IMG/VR virus record: IMGVR_UViG_3300037200_000120
Span: 1-64,000 of that record
Length of the DNA: 64,000 nt
From: a virus
Strand: one strand, 5' to 3'
A program made the position numbers and the translations under genes. A model generated the notes under the pieces. The model saw only the letters and a program-made list of their open reading frames with translations. It was not told the origin of the DNA and did not search any database. Positions 31,623 to 39,863 of this stretch are shown here, piece by piece (the stretch's first letter is position 1; the number at the start of each line of letters is the position of its first letter).

Positions 31623-31644
31623 AATTCAAACTGTACCACTACCC
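31623..31644 (-). repeat. 22-bp inverted repeat, right arm
   Basis: Exact reverse complement of 29791-29812. On the minus strand it holds the stop codon of the amidase gene and the bases after it. Confidence 0.7.
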
Positions 31645-32481
31645 CCTTTCGAGAGCGGCCCACGTCTTCGGCCCGATCAGACCGTCGATATAGAGCCCAT
31701 GAGCCCCTTGAAACTTGGCGATAGCGTTGCGTGTCAGCGTCCCGGCCTGCCCGTCGACCGTGAGCGGCGGCTGCGCGCCGGCTTTGTTGAGTCGGAACTG
31801 CAGGTCTGCCACAGAGCCGAGCGGATAGGTCGATGCTGTCGGATGAACGATCGTGTCGCCTGGCTCATTCCGCGCCGCGCCGCCGTGGGACGGTTCAGGC
31901 AGGACGTTCGGCGGCAGTTCGACCTGATGGGGGGCGGGCAACCCGTGGAGCGCCCAAGTCGGCAGCGGATCGCCGGTGCCGAGATTGGCGTAGTGGATTC
32001 CGACGTGAGTTTCGAAGCTCCGCCACGTCGCATCGCCGACGCCGCAGATATCCACATGCCCTCCGCCGGCCCCGCCGAGATCGTGGTGGCAGCAATAGCC
32101 CCGTCCCTGGCCGCCCTCGGCCCACTGGCGAGGAATCCCATAGGCGTGCAGCAGCCAGGCCACCGCCCACGCGAGGCCGTCCAGCGTCTTGTCGGCGACG
32201 CCCTTGGCGGTGAAGCCGGGCGCCTCGATCGAAACGCCCCGCGAGTTGAACGCGCACTGCGCCCAGGCCTTCATCGACAGCGGGACCAGCTGGGTGAATT
32301 CCGAGCCGTCGTCGTTCATGCACAGATGCGCCGACGCGCCGGCCTGACCAGAACAGAGCCACGAAATCGATCCCAGATAGCCACCCTCCATAAGATGGCA
32401 AATCACCAAATCATGCGAGATCGGCGTTGGAGAATAGTTTGGAGATGGTATTTGTTTTATGACGGGGAGGTCAAACGCCAT
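31639..32481 (-). CDS. Endolysin: N-acetylmuramoyl-L-alanine amidase with PG-binding domain
   Basis: The 280-residue protein has an amidase_2-type catalytic part: HLMEGG with the first zinc His (about 28), SIEAPGFTAKG centre and a GRGYCCHHDLGG block (about 130). The C-terminus (about 215-278) is a PG_binding_1 domain: LQFRLNKAGAQPPLTVDGQA ... AIAKFQGAHGL. No signal peptide, so export would need a holin (candidate 29020). Start ATG 32481. Confidence 0.85.
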   Translation of the reverse strand: MAFDLPVIKQIPSPNYSPTPISHDLVICHLMEGGYLGSISWLCSGQAGASAHLCMNDDGSEFTQLVPLSMKAWAQCAFNSRGVSIEAPGFTAKGVADKTLDGLAWAVAWLLHAYGIPRQWAEGGQGRGYCCHHDLGGAGGGHVDICGVGDATWRSFETHVGIHYANLGTGDPLPTWALHGLPAPHQVELPPNVLPEPSHGGAARNEPGDTIVHPTASTYPLGSVADLQFRLNKAGAQPPLTVDGQAGTLTRNAIAKFQGAHGLYIDGLIGPKTWAALERG

Positions 32482-32494
32482 GCGTAATTTCCCA

Positions 32495-32523
32495 TTGCGG
32501 TTTTCGCGCGGATTCGCTATTGT
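32495..32523 (+). promoter_or_regulatory. Promoter of RNA 1
   Basis: TTGCGG, 17-bp spacer, TATTGT; the predicted RNA begins 7 nt after the -10 box at GGATGC. Same architecture as 32752-32780. Confidence 0.7.
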
Positions 32524-32529
32524 TTTCGC

Positions 32530-32713
32530 GGATGCGCGGCGTCGCGCCAACGGCGGATGATAGAGTAACCATCCTCGATTCAAACATCCGCGGATAGACG
32601 GGAAACTTTGTTGGCGAGTGTCCGAAGCCGCCAAACCTGCCAGCCGGAAGGCAGTAGTCAAAAAGATCGGGTTAAATCGGACAGAAAGCTGCTGTTGAGC
32701 CGTCCGCGCATCC
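32530..32713 (+). ncRNA. Structured RNA candidate 1 (184 nt)
   Basis: The ends pair perfectly: GGATGCGCGG (32530-32539) with CCGCGCATCC (32704-32713). Inside are GCGGATG/CATCCGC, CTGCC/GGCAG and ACAG/CTGT helices. No open reading frame of note. The RNA would start exactly at the first stem base. It has a sibling at 32787-32914. Confidence 0.6.
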
Positions 32714-32751
32714 ACCTACAACCCCCGCAAATTCATTTTGCAAGGCCGCAC

Positions 32752-32780
32752 TTGCGATTCCGCTGAGATTTCGCTATTGT
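32752..32780 (+). promoter_or_regulatory. Promoter of RNA 2
   Basis: TTGCGA, 17-bp spacer, TATTGT; 7 nt later the RNA starts at GGATGC. The bases CGCTATTGTTTTC around the -10 box are the same as for RNA 1. Confidence 0.7.
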
Positions 32781-32786
32781 TTTCTC

Positions 32787-32914
32787 GGATGCACGGCAGC
32801 GTGGAGATCGCCCCCTGAAAAGCCTAGGGTTGGCCTGATCGGGCGGAGAGTTTGGCAGTAGCTAAGCCAAGTTGAGATAGAACCAAGTTCGGGTAATGCC
32901 CGGCCCGCGCATCC
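32787..32914 (+). ncRNA. Structured RNA candidate 2 (128 nt)
   Basis: GGATGCACGG (32787-32796) pairs with CCGCGCATCC (32905-32914), 9 of 10 pairs. It contains CGCCC/GGGCG, TTGGC/GCCAA and CGGG/CCCG helices. The end is followed by ACCA, as in tRNAs. Interior sequence differs from RNA 1, while promoter and closing helix are kept. Confidence 0.6.
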
Positions 32915-32923
32915 ACCAACTGA

Positions 32924-33067
32924 AAACGTGTAGCTCAAGGGTAGAGCGATTTCGCAGAAACAGAGGAAATAGCTGCTGTTCTTGGCCATCGGCCGATGGT
33001 TGCAGGTTCACATGAATAAAACTCTGCGGAGCGATCTATGGAACCGGGTTCGAGTCCCGGCGCGTAG
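32924..33067 (+). ncRNA. Interrupted tRNA-like sequence
   Basis: A D-arm (GCTC-AAGGGTA-GAGC, 32933-32947) and a perfect T-arm (CCGGG-TTCGAGT-CCCGG, 33044-33060) with acceptor strand CGCGTAG are present. They are about 95 nt apart instead of about 25, and five of seven acceptor pairs form. The middle carries no normal anticodon arm that I can find. It may be a tRNA broken by insertion, or two tRNA halves. Confidence 0.35.
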
Positions 33068-33068
33068 C

Positions 33069-33167
33069 CTACAACCCCCGCAAATTGATGACCCGCCAGC
33101 ACAGCCACGCCACGAACAGACATCCCGCGATATCCCATCCATGTTGCTGGATCGCTTGGAGCACCAT
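33069..33167 (-). CDS. Small membrane protein (32 aa)
   Basis: MVLQAIQQHGWDIAGCLFVA then a Trp-rich hydrophobic stretch ending NLRGL. Typical single-helix phage peptide. The last 19 bp of the gene are duplicated at 32715-32733 after RNA 1. Confidence 0.5.
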   Translation of the reverse strand: MVLQAIQQHGWDIAGCLFVAWLCWRVINLRGL

Positions 33168-33196
33168 CGACAAACCTAACCTACAGAGAGGTATCC

Positions 33197-33255
33197 ATGC
33201 CGATCGACTGGCAGCCCTACGACAGCATGCCCCGAGACGGGACCTGCATCGAACG
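33197..33255 (+). pseudogene. 5' fragment of a DUF551-like gene
   Basis: PIDWQPYDSMPRDGTCI is a typical start of small phage DUF551-like proteins, with GAGAGG before the ATG. After about 18 codons the sequence switches to the antisense of an endolysin start. The rest of the gene is missing. Confidence 0.5.
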
Positions 33256-33342
33256 TCGCGTCAGTCCTTCAACGGCCTCGATGATCGCCTGCTCGCCGTG
33301 CGGGGCGGCGGCGCGGAGTTGGGCGGGGGTGAGGGTGGGCAT
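33217..33342 (-). pseudogene. Truncated second endolysin (N-terminal fragment)
   Basis: MPTLTPAQLRAAAPHGEQAI matches the start of phage GH19/chitinase-type endolysins. It follows the S74 fibre gene by a TGATG overlap, as an operon member would. The frame ends after 41 residues in unrelated sequence, so the gene is cut at about 33245-33260. Confidence 0.6.
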
Positions 33343-34910
33343 CACGGTTTCCTTCGCCGCACAACGACAAATGTCAGCCCCGCGCACCAAAGCGCGAGAA
33401 TGCCTACCGCGATCATCAACAGATCGACGCGTCGTTTTTCCTCACTGATTGCTGCCACGAGAACCGCCGTCAATTCCTGATAGCGAACCCCGTGAAGTTT
33501 TCCATCCGCATCGTGGGCAACCAAACGCGGGTCGATACTCTCTAGTTGATGCGCTCCTAGGAATGGCTGCTCTTCTTTGTCACCCGCGTATTCTGGTGTA
33601 TCTTTCTTCCATGTTCCCCAGAATGGTTGCATCTGCGTAACTTCATCGAGGGCTTTTGCTCCATCGAGCGCTTCTGTCTTATCCTTCAATTCTTCCAACG
33701 AGAGAAGACATGTCGTGGTCGTGTCTACCGTTAGGTTTCCAGTACCGGTCGTCCAGCACACCGTCCCCGTTGTCGCTAGGCTAGAAGAAACAAGCGCTGG
33801 CATTGTTACTGCCCCCGGAAGTGTTGCGACTGATGTTGATGGCGTTCCGGCTCCAGAGATCGTGAAGACCCGTCCACCGCCTGCGCACAGCGCTACGACG
33901 TTGCTCTCGTTGCCGTTAGCACAAGCGTCTGCCCCCGTTCCAGCATTTACGATAAAATCATTGTTGCCGGACGTGATCGCCGAGCCGGAGCGTTCGCCTA
34001 TGAGAATATCGCTCGCGCCGGAAGTGAGAGCGCTTCCTGACAGATAGCCGATCACAACCGACGTATTGCCGGAAACTGTGCCAGCCGAATTTGTCCCGGA
34101 GCTCCCTCCAGCTTCGTATCCGATGTAGACGGACCCTATGTTTGCTGCATTTCGCCCTGCGCCGCTGCCGAACGCAGTCAGAAAATTCGCCTGAGTTTCT
34201 ATGTTCCGCAGGGCATCAGTACCAAACACCGACATGCCTTGAACGGCAATCGCAGAAAGCCCGCTTCCGCTGCCGCCGGCGTTAAGACCGAAACACGAGT
34301 TGTAGAAAGATGCGCCCCCAACGCCGAAGCAAGATCTTTCCCCGAACGCGGTATTTTCGGCTCCAGCTATAGAAAAGCTCGACGCCGCATCAAGCTGACT
34401 GAAGTTGAGGAAGAAATTTCCGTTCGATTGCGCCGAGCCGCCTTGCGAAAGACCTGCTGGTTGAACATAAGATGCAATGACGCCGAGTAGCCCTGTAACA
34501 TTCAGCCCCGTACCGCTTCCTGTCGTTGCCGCCTGCGAGCAACTGACCAGCCCGCTAGGAACCGCGCCTGACGAAATGCCTGGGTTCTGCACTACTACCT
34601 GCGTAGGAGATCCTGTCGTAACCGCGAGTATCCCTATCGTCGGAGAGGTTGAAAAACTCACTCCAGGACATTGAAGTGTAACCTGATCCCCCGCTGCATA
34701 ATTCGTCATCGTTCCGGTCGGAGCGCCGATGCCGCTCTGAGCAAGACCGAATTGAAGGCCTCCGAAGTTGGCCACCGCAGAGCCCAAAGGTGTCGGCCCA
34801 CCCGGCGCCATCGGGCCGCCCTGCCCAGGAACCTGCGCCATGCAAATCTGCGCGCCGAGAACGACGGCGAGCACAGCGGTGAAGAGGCGGGAAAGAATGA
34901 ACCTGATCAT
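33342..34910 (-). CDS. Fibre-like protein with signal peptide, S74 chaperone domain and C-terminal membrane helix (522 aa)
   Basis: It begins with a signal peptide (MIRFILSRLFTAVLAVVLG ... MAQ). The middle is Gly/Ser/Ala-rich repeat, as in trimeric fibres (NTAFGERSCFGVGGASFYNS ...). Near residues 395-490 is a peptidase S74-type intramolecular chaperone: LEELKDKTEALDGAKALDEV, FLGAHQLESIDPRLV and VRYQELTAVLVAAI. It ends in a membrane helix (LLMIAVGILALWCAGLTFVV) and RRRKP. Export plus membrane anchoring is unusual for a tail fibre. ATGA overlap with the upstream gene. Confidence 0.8.
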   Translation of the reverse strand: MIRFILSRLFTAVLAVVLGAQICMAQVPGQGGPMAPGGPTPLGSAVANFGGLQFGLAQSGIGAPTGTMTNYAAGDQVTLQCPGVSFSTSPTIGILAVTTGSPTQVVVQNPGISSGAVPSGLVSCSQAATTGSGTGLNVTGLLGVIASYVQPAGLSQGGSAQSNGNFFLNFSQLDAASSFSIAGAENTAFGERSCFGVGGASFYNSCFGLNAGGSGSGLSAIAVQGMSVFGTDALRNIETQANFLTAFGSGAGRNAANIGSVYIGYEAGGSSGTNSAGTVSGNTSVVIGYLSGSALTSGASDILIGERSGSAITSGNNDFIVNAGTGADACANGNESNVVALCAGGGRVFTISGAGTPSTSVATLPGAVTMPALVSSSLATTGTVCWTTGTGNLTVDTTTTCLLSLEELKDKTEALDGAKALDEVTQMQPFWGTWKKDTPEYAGDKEEQPFLGAHQLESIDPRLVAHDADGKLHGVRYQELTAVLVAAISEEKRRVDLLMIAVGILALWCAGLTFVVVRRRKP

Positions 34911-35392
34911 TTGAAATACACCGCAGTCCAAGTCCCCGTCGAGGCGACTTGGTTTATGAGGGAGAAGCTGGAAAGGACGGTCGCCCCTTGCTCGAAAAGA
35001 CAACTCCCCGACAGCAGCGGCGTGCCGACAGTCGGTGCAACTCCTGTCGTCGGCGTGCCGTTCGTGGAGTCGACGAAATTGAACGCGCCCCCGATTGCGC
35101 AGACGCGGACGTAGAGAGCTCCGGATGGGATGGTCAGTGTGGTCGCTGACGTGGCTGTCTGGTTGTATTGACCGCCGGCCATTGCCGTGAACGGATACGG
35201 GACGGCGTAGGCATAGGTCGGCGTGCCTGAACTTCCCGCCGGCCCCGTGCAAGGCCCCCCGCCCGTAGGGCAACCTCCCAAAGGCACGACGCTAGGCACG
35301 ATCGTTCCCCCGCTGTCCTTATACGTCTGCCCCATCGCCGGCAGCATCAACCACGCGAGCGCGAGCGCCGCGAGAAGCGGTTTGCGAAGCAT
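34907..35392 (-). CDS. Exported small fibre-associated protein (161 aa)
   Basis: Signal peptide MLRKPLLAALALAWLMLPAM ending AMGQ. Mature part with TYKDSGGTIVPSVVP, then beta-rich sequence. Probably a fibre chaperone or short tail protein; unknown. Confidence 0.65.
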   Translation of the reverse strand: MLRKPLLAALALAWLMLPAMGQTYKDSGGTIVPSVVPLGGCPTGGGPCTGPAGSSGTPTYAYAVPYPFTAMAGGQYNQTATSATTLTIPSGALYVRVCAIGGAFNFVDSTNGTPTTGVAPTVGTPLLSGSCLFEQGATVLSSFSLINQVASTGTWTAVYFK

Positions 35393-35421
35393 TGTCAGAG
35401 CCTTTCGGGGGAGATTGTTTC

Positions 35422-36471
35422 CTAGGATACCGGATAAATGCATTCGAATATCACCTGAGCCCCTGTCAGCGTTACGTTAGTTACCTGGCCCGCGTTAGTG
35501 AAAAACTTCGCCGTCGTGGAGGCCTGTACGGGTAGAAGGTACAGTGCCCCAGCCAACGAGGCATAGGATATCTGACACTGCTGTGCATAGGGCGCATTCG
35601 CAACCGTCAAGGGAAAACCGCCAATGATCGCGTTCGACGCGCTGGCCGTCGACGGGTAGGTTAACTGCGCGTAGGCGAACACCATGTTGCCGAGACGGGT
35701 GTAGCCCGCCGAGACGCCCGTGAAAGTCAGGCTGGCTCCGCTGGCATCGGTCGGCGTCCACGATCCCGGGCTTACCGTTTGATTTGAGATCGCCCCGACT
35801 GTCGTCGAGAGCGACCCCGCCGTGTTCGTAACGTCGCCTGTCAATGCCGGGAATTGTGCCGCCTGAAGCGTTCCGGTCAGCGACGACGCTGCCGGAGTGA
35901 TCGTCGCCGAACTGACGGCCGTAAGCTGACCAGCCGCGTTGTAGGTGATGATTGGGGCGACCGTCGCGGACCCTGTCGGGCCGCCTGCCGAAATGACGCC
36001 GCCGAGCGGGACGGTGGACGACGACGTCCCCGTGGGAATCTGAGCAATCGGCACCGTGCCGGAGTTGACCTCGGAGCCCGCGATCGACTTATTGGTCAGC
36101 GTCTGCGCGTCCGTCGTCCCGACGATCGCGCCTGCGGGAAGGCCTTTGCCGCCGTCCTGGATTGTTTGACCTGTTGTCCCGCTGAACGTCGCCACGTCGC
36201 CGTTCGTCGATGATACGGGGCCAGCAATACATGGTCCACTGCCCGGTCCGAGCACTCCAGAGGCGAACGCGGCGCAAGCCGTGCCGGCCCCGGTGACGGC
36301 CAGATCTCCGGTCCCGAATGTTTGCAGCGCGAGCCAGTTGTAGGCGATCCCGATAATCGCAGGGAGCAGCGGGATCGCGGGCGAATCCTGTTGCGCCGAC
36401 GCAGCCGACGCGAAGATGAACAGCCACGCCGCGAGCAGCGCGCGGGCGAGTATGCTCGCCGATCTCATCAT
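35422..36471 (-). CDS. Exported fibre-like protein (349 aa)
   Basis: Signal peptide MMRSASILARALLAAWLFIF ending SASAQ. Then GTGDLAVTGAGTACAAF and regular SLTGTLQAAQFPALTGDV-type repeats seen in tail fibre shafts. Overlaps the upstream stop (ATGATGA). Confidence 0.7.
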   Translation of the reverse strand: MMRSASILARALLAAWLFIFASAASAQQDSPAIPLLPAIIGIAYNWLALQTFGTGDLAVTGAGTACAAFASGVLGPGSGPCIAGPVSSTNGDVATFSGTTGQTIQDGGKGLPAGAIVGTTDAQTLTNKSIAGSEVNSGTVPIAQIPTGTSSSTVPLGGVISAGGPTGSATVAPIITYNAAGQLTAVSSATITPAASSLTGTLQAAQFPALTGDVTNTAGSLSTTVGAISNQTVSPGSWTPTDASGASLTFTGVSAGYTRLGNMVFAYAQLTYPSTASASNAIIGGFPLTVANAPYAQQCQISYASLAGALYLLPVQASTTAKFFTNAGQVTNVTLTGAQVIFECIYPVS

Positions 36472-39416
36472 GGCAACATCCCTTGCGTGCCGGAAACCGA
36501 GGCTGTCGGGGGAGTGACGTTGCCGGCGTTGACCGGGAACAGCCTCCTTGCGAAGATTCCGCAATCGGTCTCTATTTCGATTGTGAACATTTGCCCTGGA
36601 TTGTTGTTTGTGGCATGAAATATCCATAGGCCGCTGAGCACGCGGCCGACCGGCAGATACGAAGACCCCCCGCCGCCAACCGTTATGCCGTCGGAGCCAG
36701 TCTTTCCTGCGAAAGACCCCTGCGTTATGACACGCTGGCCGCCCGTGCCTATCTGTAGGGTAACGATCGTCCCGCCGCTGTCGGCGGCATAGTTCGAGGC
36801 TGAGTTGTAGGTAGGGAAGGTAAGCTGAATTGTCGCCGAACTGTTGCTCCCCAACTGGGTCGGCGTCACCGTGATTTTTGTAATGCTTCCGTACAGCTCT
36901 GCGGTGAATTCATTGACGGCCGCATAATTCCCGGCAAACTCATAAATCCGGTATTCCCAGAACTTCTTGCCCTTCTTGTAGGCGTACGATGCGCTGCGGA
37001 CTCGGTCGCTTTCGGTGCAGTCGATGAAATCGTAACCCGCGTCCGCGAACGTCGCCATATTCGCTTTCAGCGGGAACGAAAAACCAGTCGTCCCGCCGAT
37101 ATTCCCGCTCGAGGCGGACATGACATCGCCTGTGAGATAGCCGCCGGAGCCAAAGTTTGTAATGCTGACGCCGGCCACGCCGCCGCCGGCGCCCACCGTA
37201 ATGGTGGCAATCATCCCGGACCCGGAGCCGCCTGTCAGCGCGACGCTGGTATAGGAGCCCGGCGTGCCGCCCGACCCTCCCGTCAAGGTTCCAGGCAGCA
37301 GCGTCCATTGCGGAACCGTCACGTAGCCCGACAGCGACGTGGTGACATAGAGATAGGTCGAATCTTCGGTCACGCTGAGAATGACGCCGGTCCCCGCATC
37401 GCCGACGAAGACGCCGCTCGGACCAAACAGGGTGAGCGTCTGCCCGGGAACCGCGCCGAACAGACCCGCCCCGGTGCCTGCGGATTTCAGGACGCTGAAT
37501 ATCCCGTTGGCGAAACTGAGGTTCGTACCGTCGATCGATCTCGTGACGATCGCGTCGAGCAGCGTCACTGAAAATTGCGTATTGAAGATGCGACAGGCGT
37601 TGAAAATCGCCTCGCTGCGAAAGCCGGCGCCACCCGTTGCGGTGAGCTGGCCGATGTCGCAATTGCGTGCGTAGAAGGTCTTGCACGCCCCGAGTTGCAG
37701 CGTGCCGCTGACCTTGTAGTCGGCCAGGCTGACCCGATCCTGCGAAGCGCTCGCAAAGACCAGCGACGTTCCGCTCAGGTATTCTCCGCCACGATACTCG
37801 ACGGAGCCGAGCAGCTTGTCGGTTTCGGCCACCTGTAAATTTTTGGGGTCCTCGTGAATGACATGGTCTGACATCGTCTCCGAGAAACCGACGCCCTTGA
37901 AATTGACGGTTTTGATCCGCCGCAAGGCCATGTAAAACCAATATTGGACGGCGTAAAGCGGACAGCCGACAAAGAGGTCGTAGTATTCGTGATCGCAATC
38001 CCACTCGACGGTCGTAAAAGTGACCGAGGTTGGGGTCGGCGCCTGAACATTGCCTAGATTGAGAGTGTAGGTGTACGGCCCCGTCGTCGTTGCCCACACG
38101 CGGCCCTTCCCGCAGGGAGTGAATCCGGCTCCAGCCGCGGCCCAATCCGGGAAGTCGGGGCGATGCTGATAGCGGATCGTCTGGTCGGTGGTCGCGATGG
38201 CCGTTGCCGCGAGCGTGCCGCCGGAAAGGGTCAGCGAGCCTAGGCCTGGGGTCGCCGCCAGATTGATGACCGTTCCCGCCGATGCGATCGAGGAGATTGC
38301 CCAGCTTCCATTGACGCTCCCGCCGGTTATCCCGCTGACGGTGACGAAAATCCCGTTCAGCGAAACGCCGACGCCAGCGCCGAACGGAGCGGAGGCGAAG
38401 GTCAGCGATAGGACGCCGGTCGACGACGTGTAGGTTGCCGTCGCCGCGAGCGTGCCGGCGTACGAGTTGACTGCAGTGACGAGCACATATTCGTGCTGCT
38501 GAACATTGATCGGAAAACCGCCATATTGGATGTCGAGCGAGCCCAGCATGTACCAACTGCCAGCCGTGACATTGGTGTAGTCAGAGGCGGTTACGAACGA
38601 AAATCCCTTCGCCCCGACCGTTGTTTGTTGGATGAACCAGTTTTGACCGACGGATGCTGCGTTGAATAGCGGAAGAGACAGCGCCCCAAACGGGTTCTGA
38701 TAGTACGCATTGCCGCCGCTTATGCCTGCATTATAAATGTTCTGCCAGAGCGTGCCGTTACTATACCAGCGCAGATACGAAATATTGAATAGGAATCCCT
38801 GGCACTTGGAATGGTCGAAACAATAGGCGTTCCCCGTCGTCGGCTGCGCCTCGACGATAACCTGAATGCCGAGCGAGCTCTGATAGCGCGCCCATGTCGC
38901 CCAATTGTTCAGCGCCGTCGAATTGTCGGTGCCTGGATTGACGATGGTCGGGATGCCGAATGGAATGGCCTGCGTGACGACGCCGTCGCCGAGCGCGCCG
39001 AACCAGTTGATGAATTCCGGGCCGAAATATTGCCGGACCCAACAACCCGAAGCCCCGCTCGTATCTGCGGAAGGCGCAATATTTATGCCCTGGCCGGGAT
39101 CATTGGCGACCGCCGTGGACATATTTGAGTATGTCCAGGCGAAGTACCCAGCCCGACCGCTCGGAGATCCAAGATAACATGTCGCCCCCGCCGCCGGCGC
39201 GGCATTGCCGACGATCGGAAGCGCCTGCATCTGAGCGATGCTGGCGACCGTGAACGAATATTGCGGGGTTGCGGCGGAGGCTAATTTGGTTGCGCCCAGT
39301 CCCGCTACGCCGAAGCCGAGCAGCCCCAGCAGCGAGCGGCGATCCTTCGCGGAGTCGAGCGGAGCTCGCGGTTCGGGATCGGGACGTGGCGCTTTCTTCC
39401 TCCATACAAAGCTCAT
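36468..39416 (-). CDS. Large tail-spike-like protein with Tat-like leader (982 aa)
   Basis: After a basic N-terminus comes KDRRSLLGLLGFGVAGLGAT then LASAA, resembling a twin-arginine signal. The rest is beta-rich (repeated Thr/Ser/Gly patches, FEYRGGEYLSGTS region), compatible with a beta-helix spike. No catalytic residues can be assigned. Fourth-largest gene of the virion operon. Confidence 0.7.
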   Translation of the reverse strand: MSFVWRKKAPRPDPEPRAPLDSAKDRRSLLGLLGFGVAGLGATKLASAATPQYSFTVASIAQMQALPIVGNAAPAAGATCYLGSPSGRAGYFAWTYSNMSTAVANDPGQGINIAPSADTSGASGCWVRQYFGPEFINWFGALGDGVVTQAIPFGIPTIVNPGTDNSTALNNWATWARYQSSLGIQVIVEAQPTTGNAYCFDHSKCQGFLFNISYLRWYSNGTLWQNIYNAGISGGNAYYQNPFGALSLPLFNAASVGQNWFIQQTTVGAKGFSFVTASDYTNVTAGSWYMLGSLDIQYGGFPINVQQHEYVLVTAVNSYAGTLAATATYTSSTGVLSLTFASAPFGAGVGVSLNGIFVTVSGITGGSVNGSWAISSIASAGTVINLAATPGLGSLTLSGGTLAATAIATTDQTIRYQHRPDFPDWAAAGAGFTPCGKGRVWATTTGPYTYTLNLGNVQAPTPTSVTFTTVEWDCDHEYYDLFVGCPLYAVQYWFYMALRRIKTVNFKGVGFSETMSDHVIHEDPKNLQVAETDKLLGSVEYRGGEYLSGTSLVFASASQDRVSLADYKVSGTLQLGACKTFYARNCDIGQLTATGGAGFRSEAIFNACRIFNTQFSVTLLDAIVTRSIDGTNLSFANGIFSVLKSAGTGAGLFGAVPGQTLTLFGPSGVFVGDAGTGVILSVTEDSTYLYVTTSLSGYVTVPQWTLLPGTLTGGSGGTPGSYTSVALTGGSGSGMIATITVGAGGGVAGVSITNFGSGGYLTGDVMSASSGNIGGTTGFSFPLKANMATFADAGYDFIDCTESDRVRSASYAYKKGKKFWEYRIYEFAGNYAAVNEFTAELYGSITKITVTPTQLGSNSSATIQLTFPTYNSASNYAADSGGTIVTLQIGTGGQRVITQGSFAGKTGSDGITVGGGGSSYLPVGRVLSGLWIFHATNNNPGQMFTIEIETDCGIFARRLFPVNAGNVTPPTASVSGTQGMLP

Positions 39417-39438
39417 TGGCGCGCCTCAGTTATGGTGG

Positions 39439-39834
39439 TCATGGCGCACATGCCACGAGGTAAACTAAGCCGAACCCGGTTACGTAGGCTGGGATAAAAA
39501 GCCCAGTCGTCAAGTTGGAGCAGGGGGAATTGCCAAAAGTCTGCGTCCCAAGCCCAGTCGTCGATGAGGGCATTACGAGCGATCCGGATATCGTCACGAC
39601 TCCCGTGAACGTCGGGGAATCCAAGGGAGCGCCCCATGTCGAAAATACGCTGACGTCAGTGTTCCAAAGAGCTTGTTGATCTGCTCCTGTGATCAACCCG
39701 AGATGGTTGGTCCAGGGCAATGCGTTGACTTGCGACTGCAGCGTACTCGGCGGCGTCGATGTCGCTAGCGCCGGCGCCGACAGGCTTACCGAGCACAGCG
39801 CCGCAATCGCGCCGATCGCGCGTTTCAGGATCAT
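39439..39834 (-). CDS. Exported small protein (131 aa)
   Basis: Signal MILKRAIGAIAALCSVSLSA ending ALAT. Contains GADQQALWNTDVSVFSTWGA, similar in style to fibre modules. Function unknown. Confidence 0.6.
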   Translation of the reverse strand: MILKRAIGAIAALCSVSLSAPALATSTPPSTLQSQVNALPWTNHLGLITGADQQALWNTDVSVFSTWGAPLDSPTFTGVVTISGSLVMPSSTTGLGTQTFGNSPCSNLTTGLFIPAYVTGFGLVYLVACAP

Positions 39835-39863
39835 TCCGAAAATCCTTTGCTCAACCGACGTGG

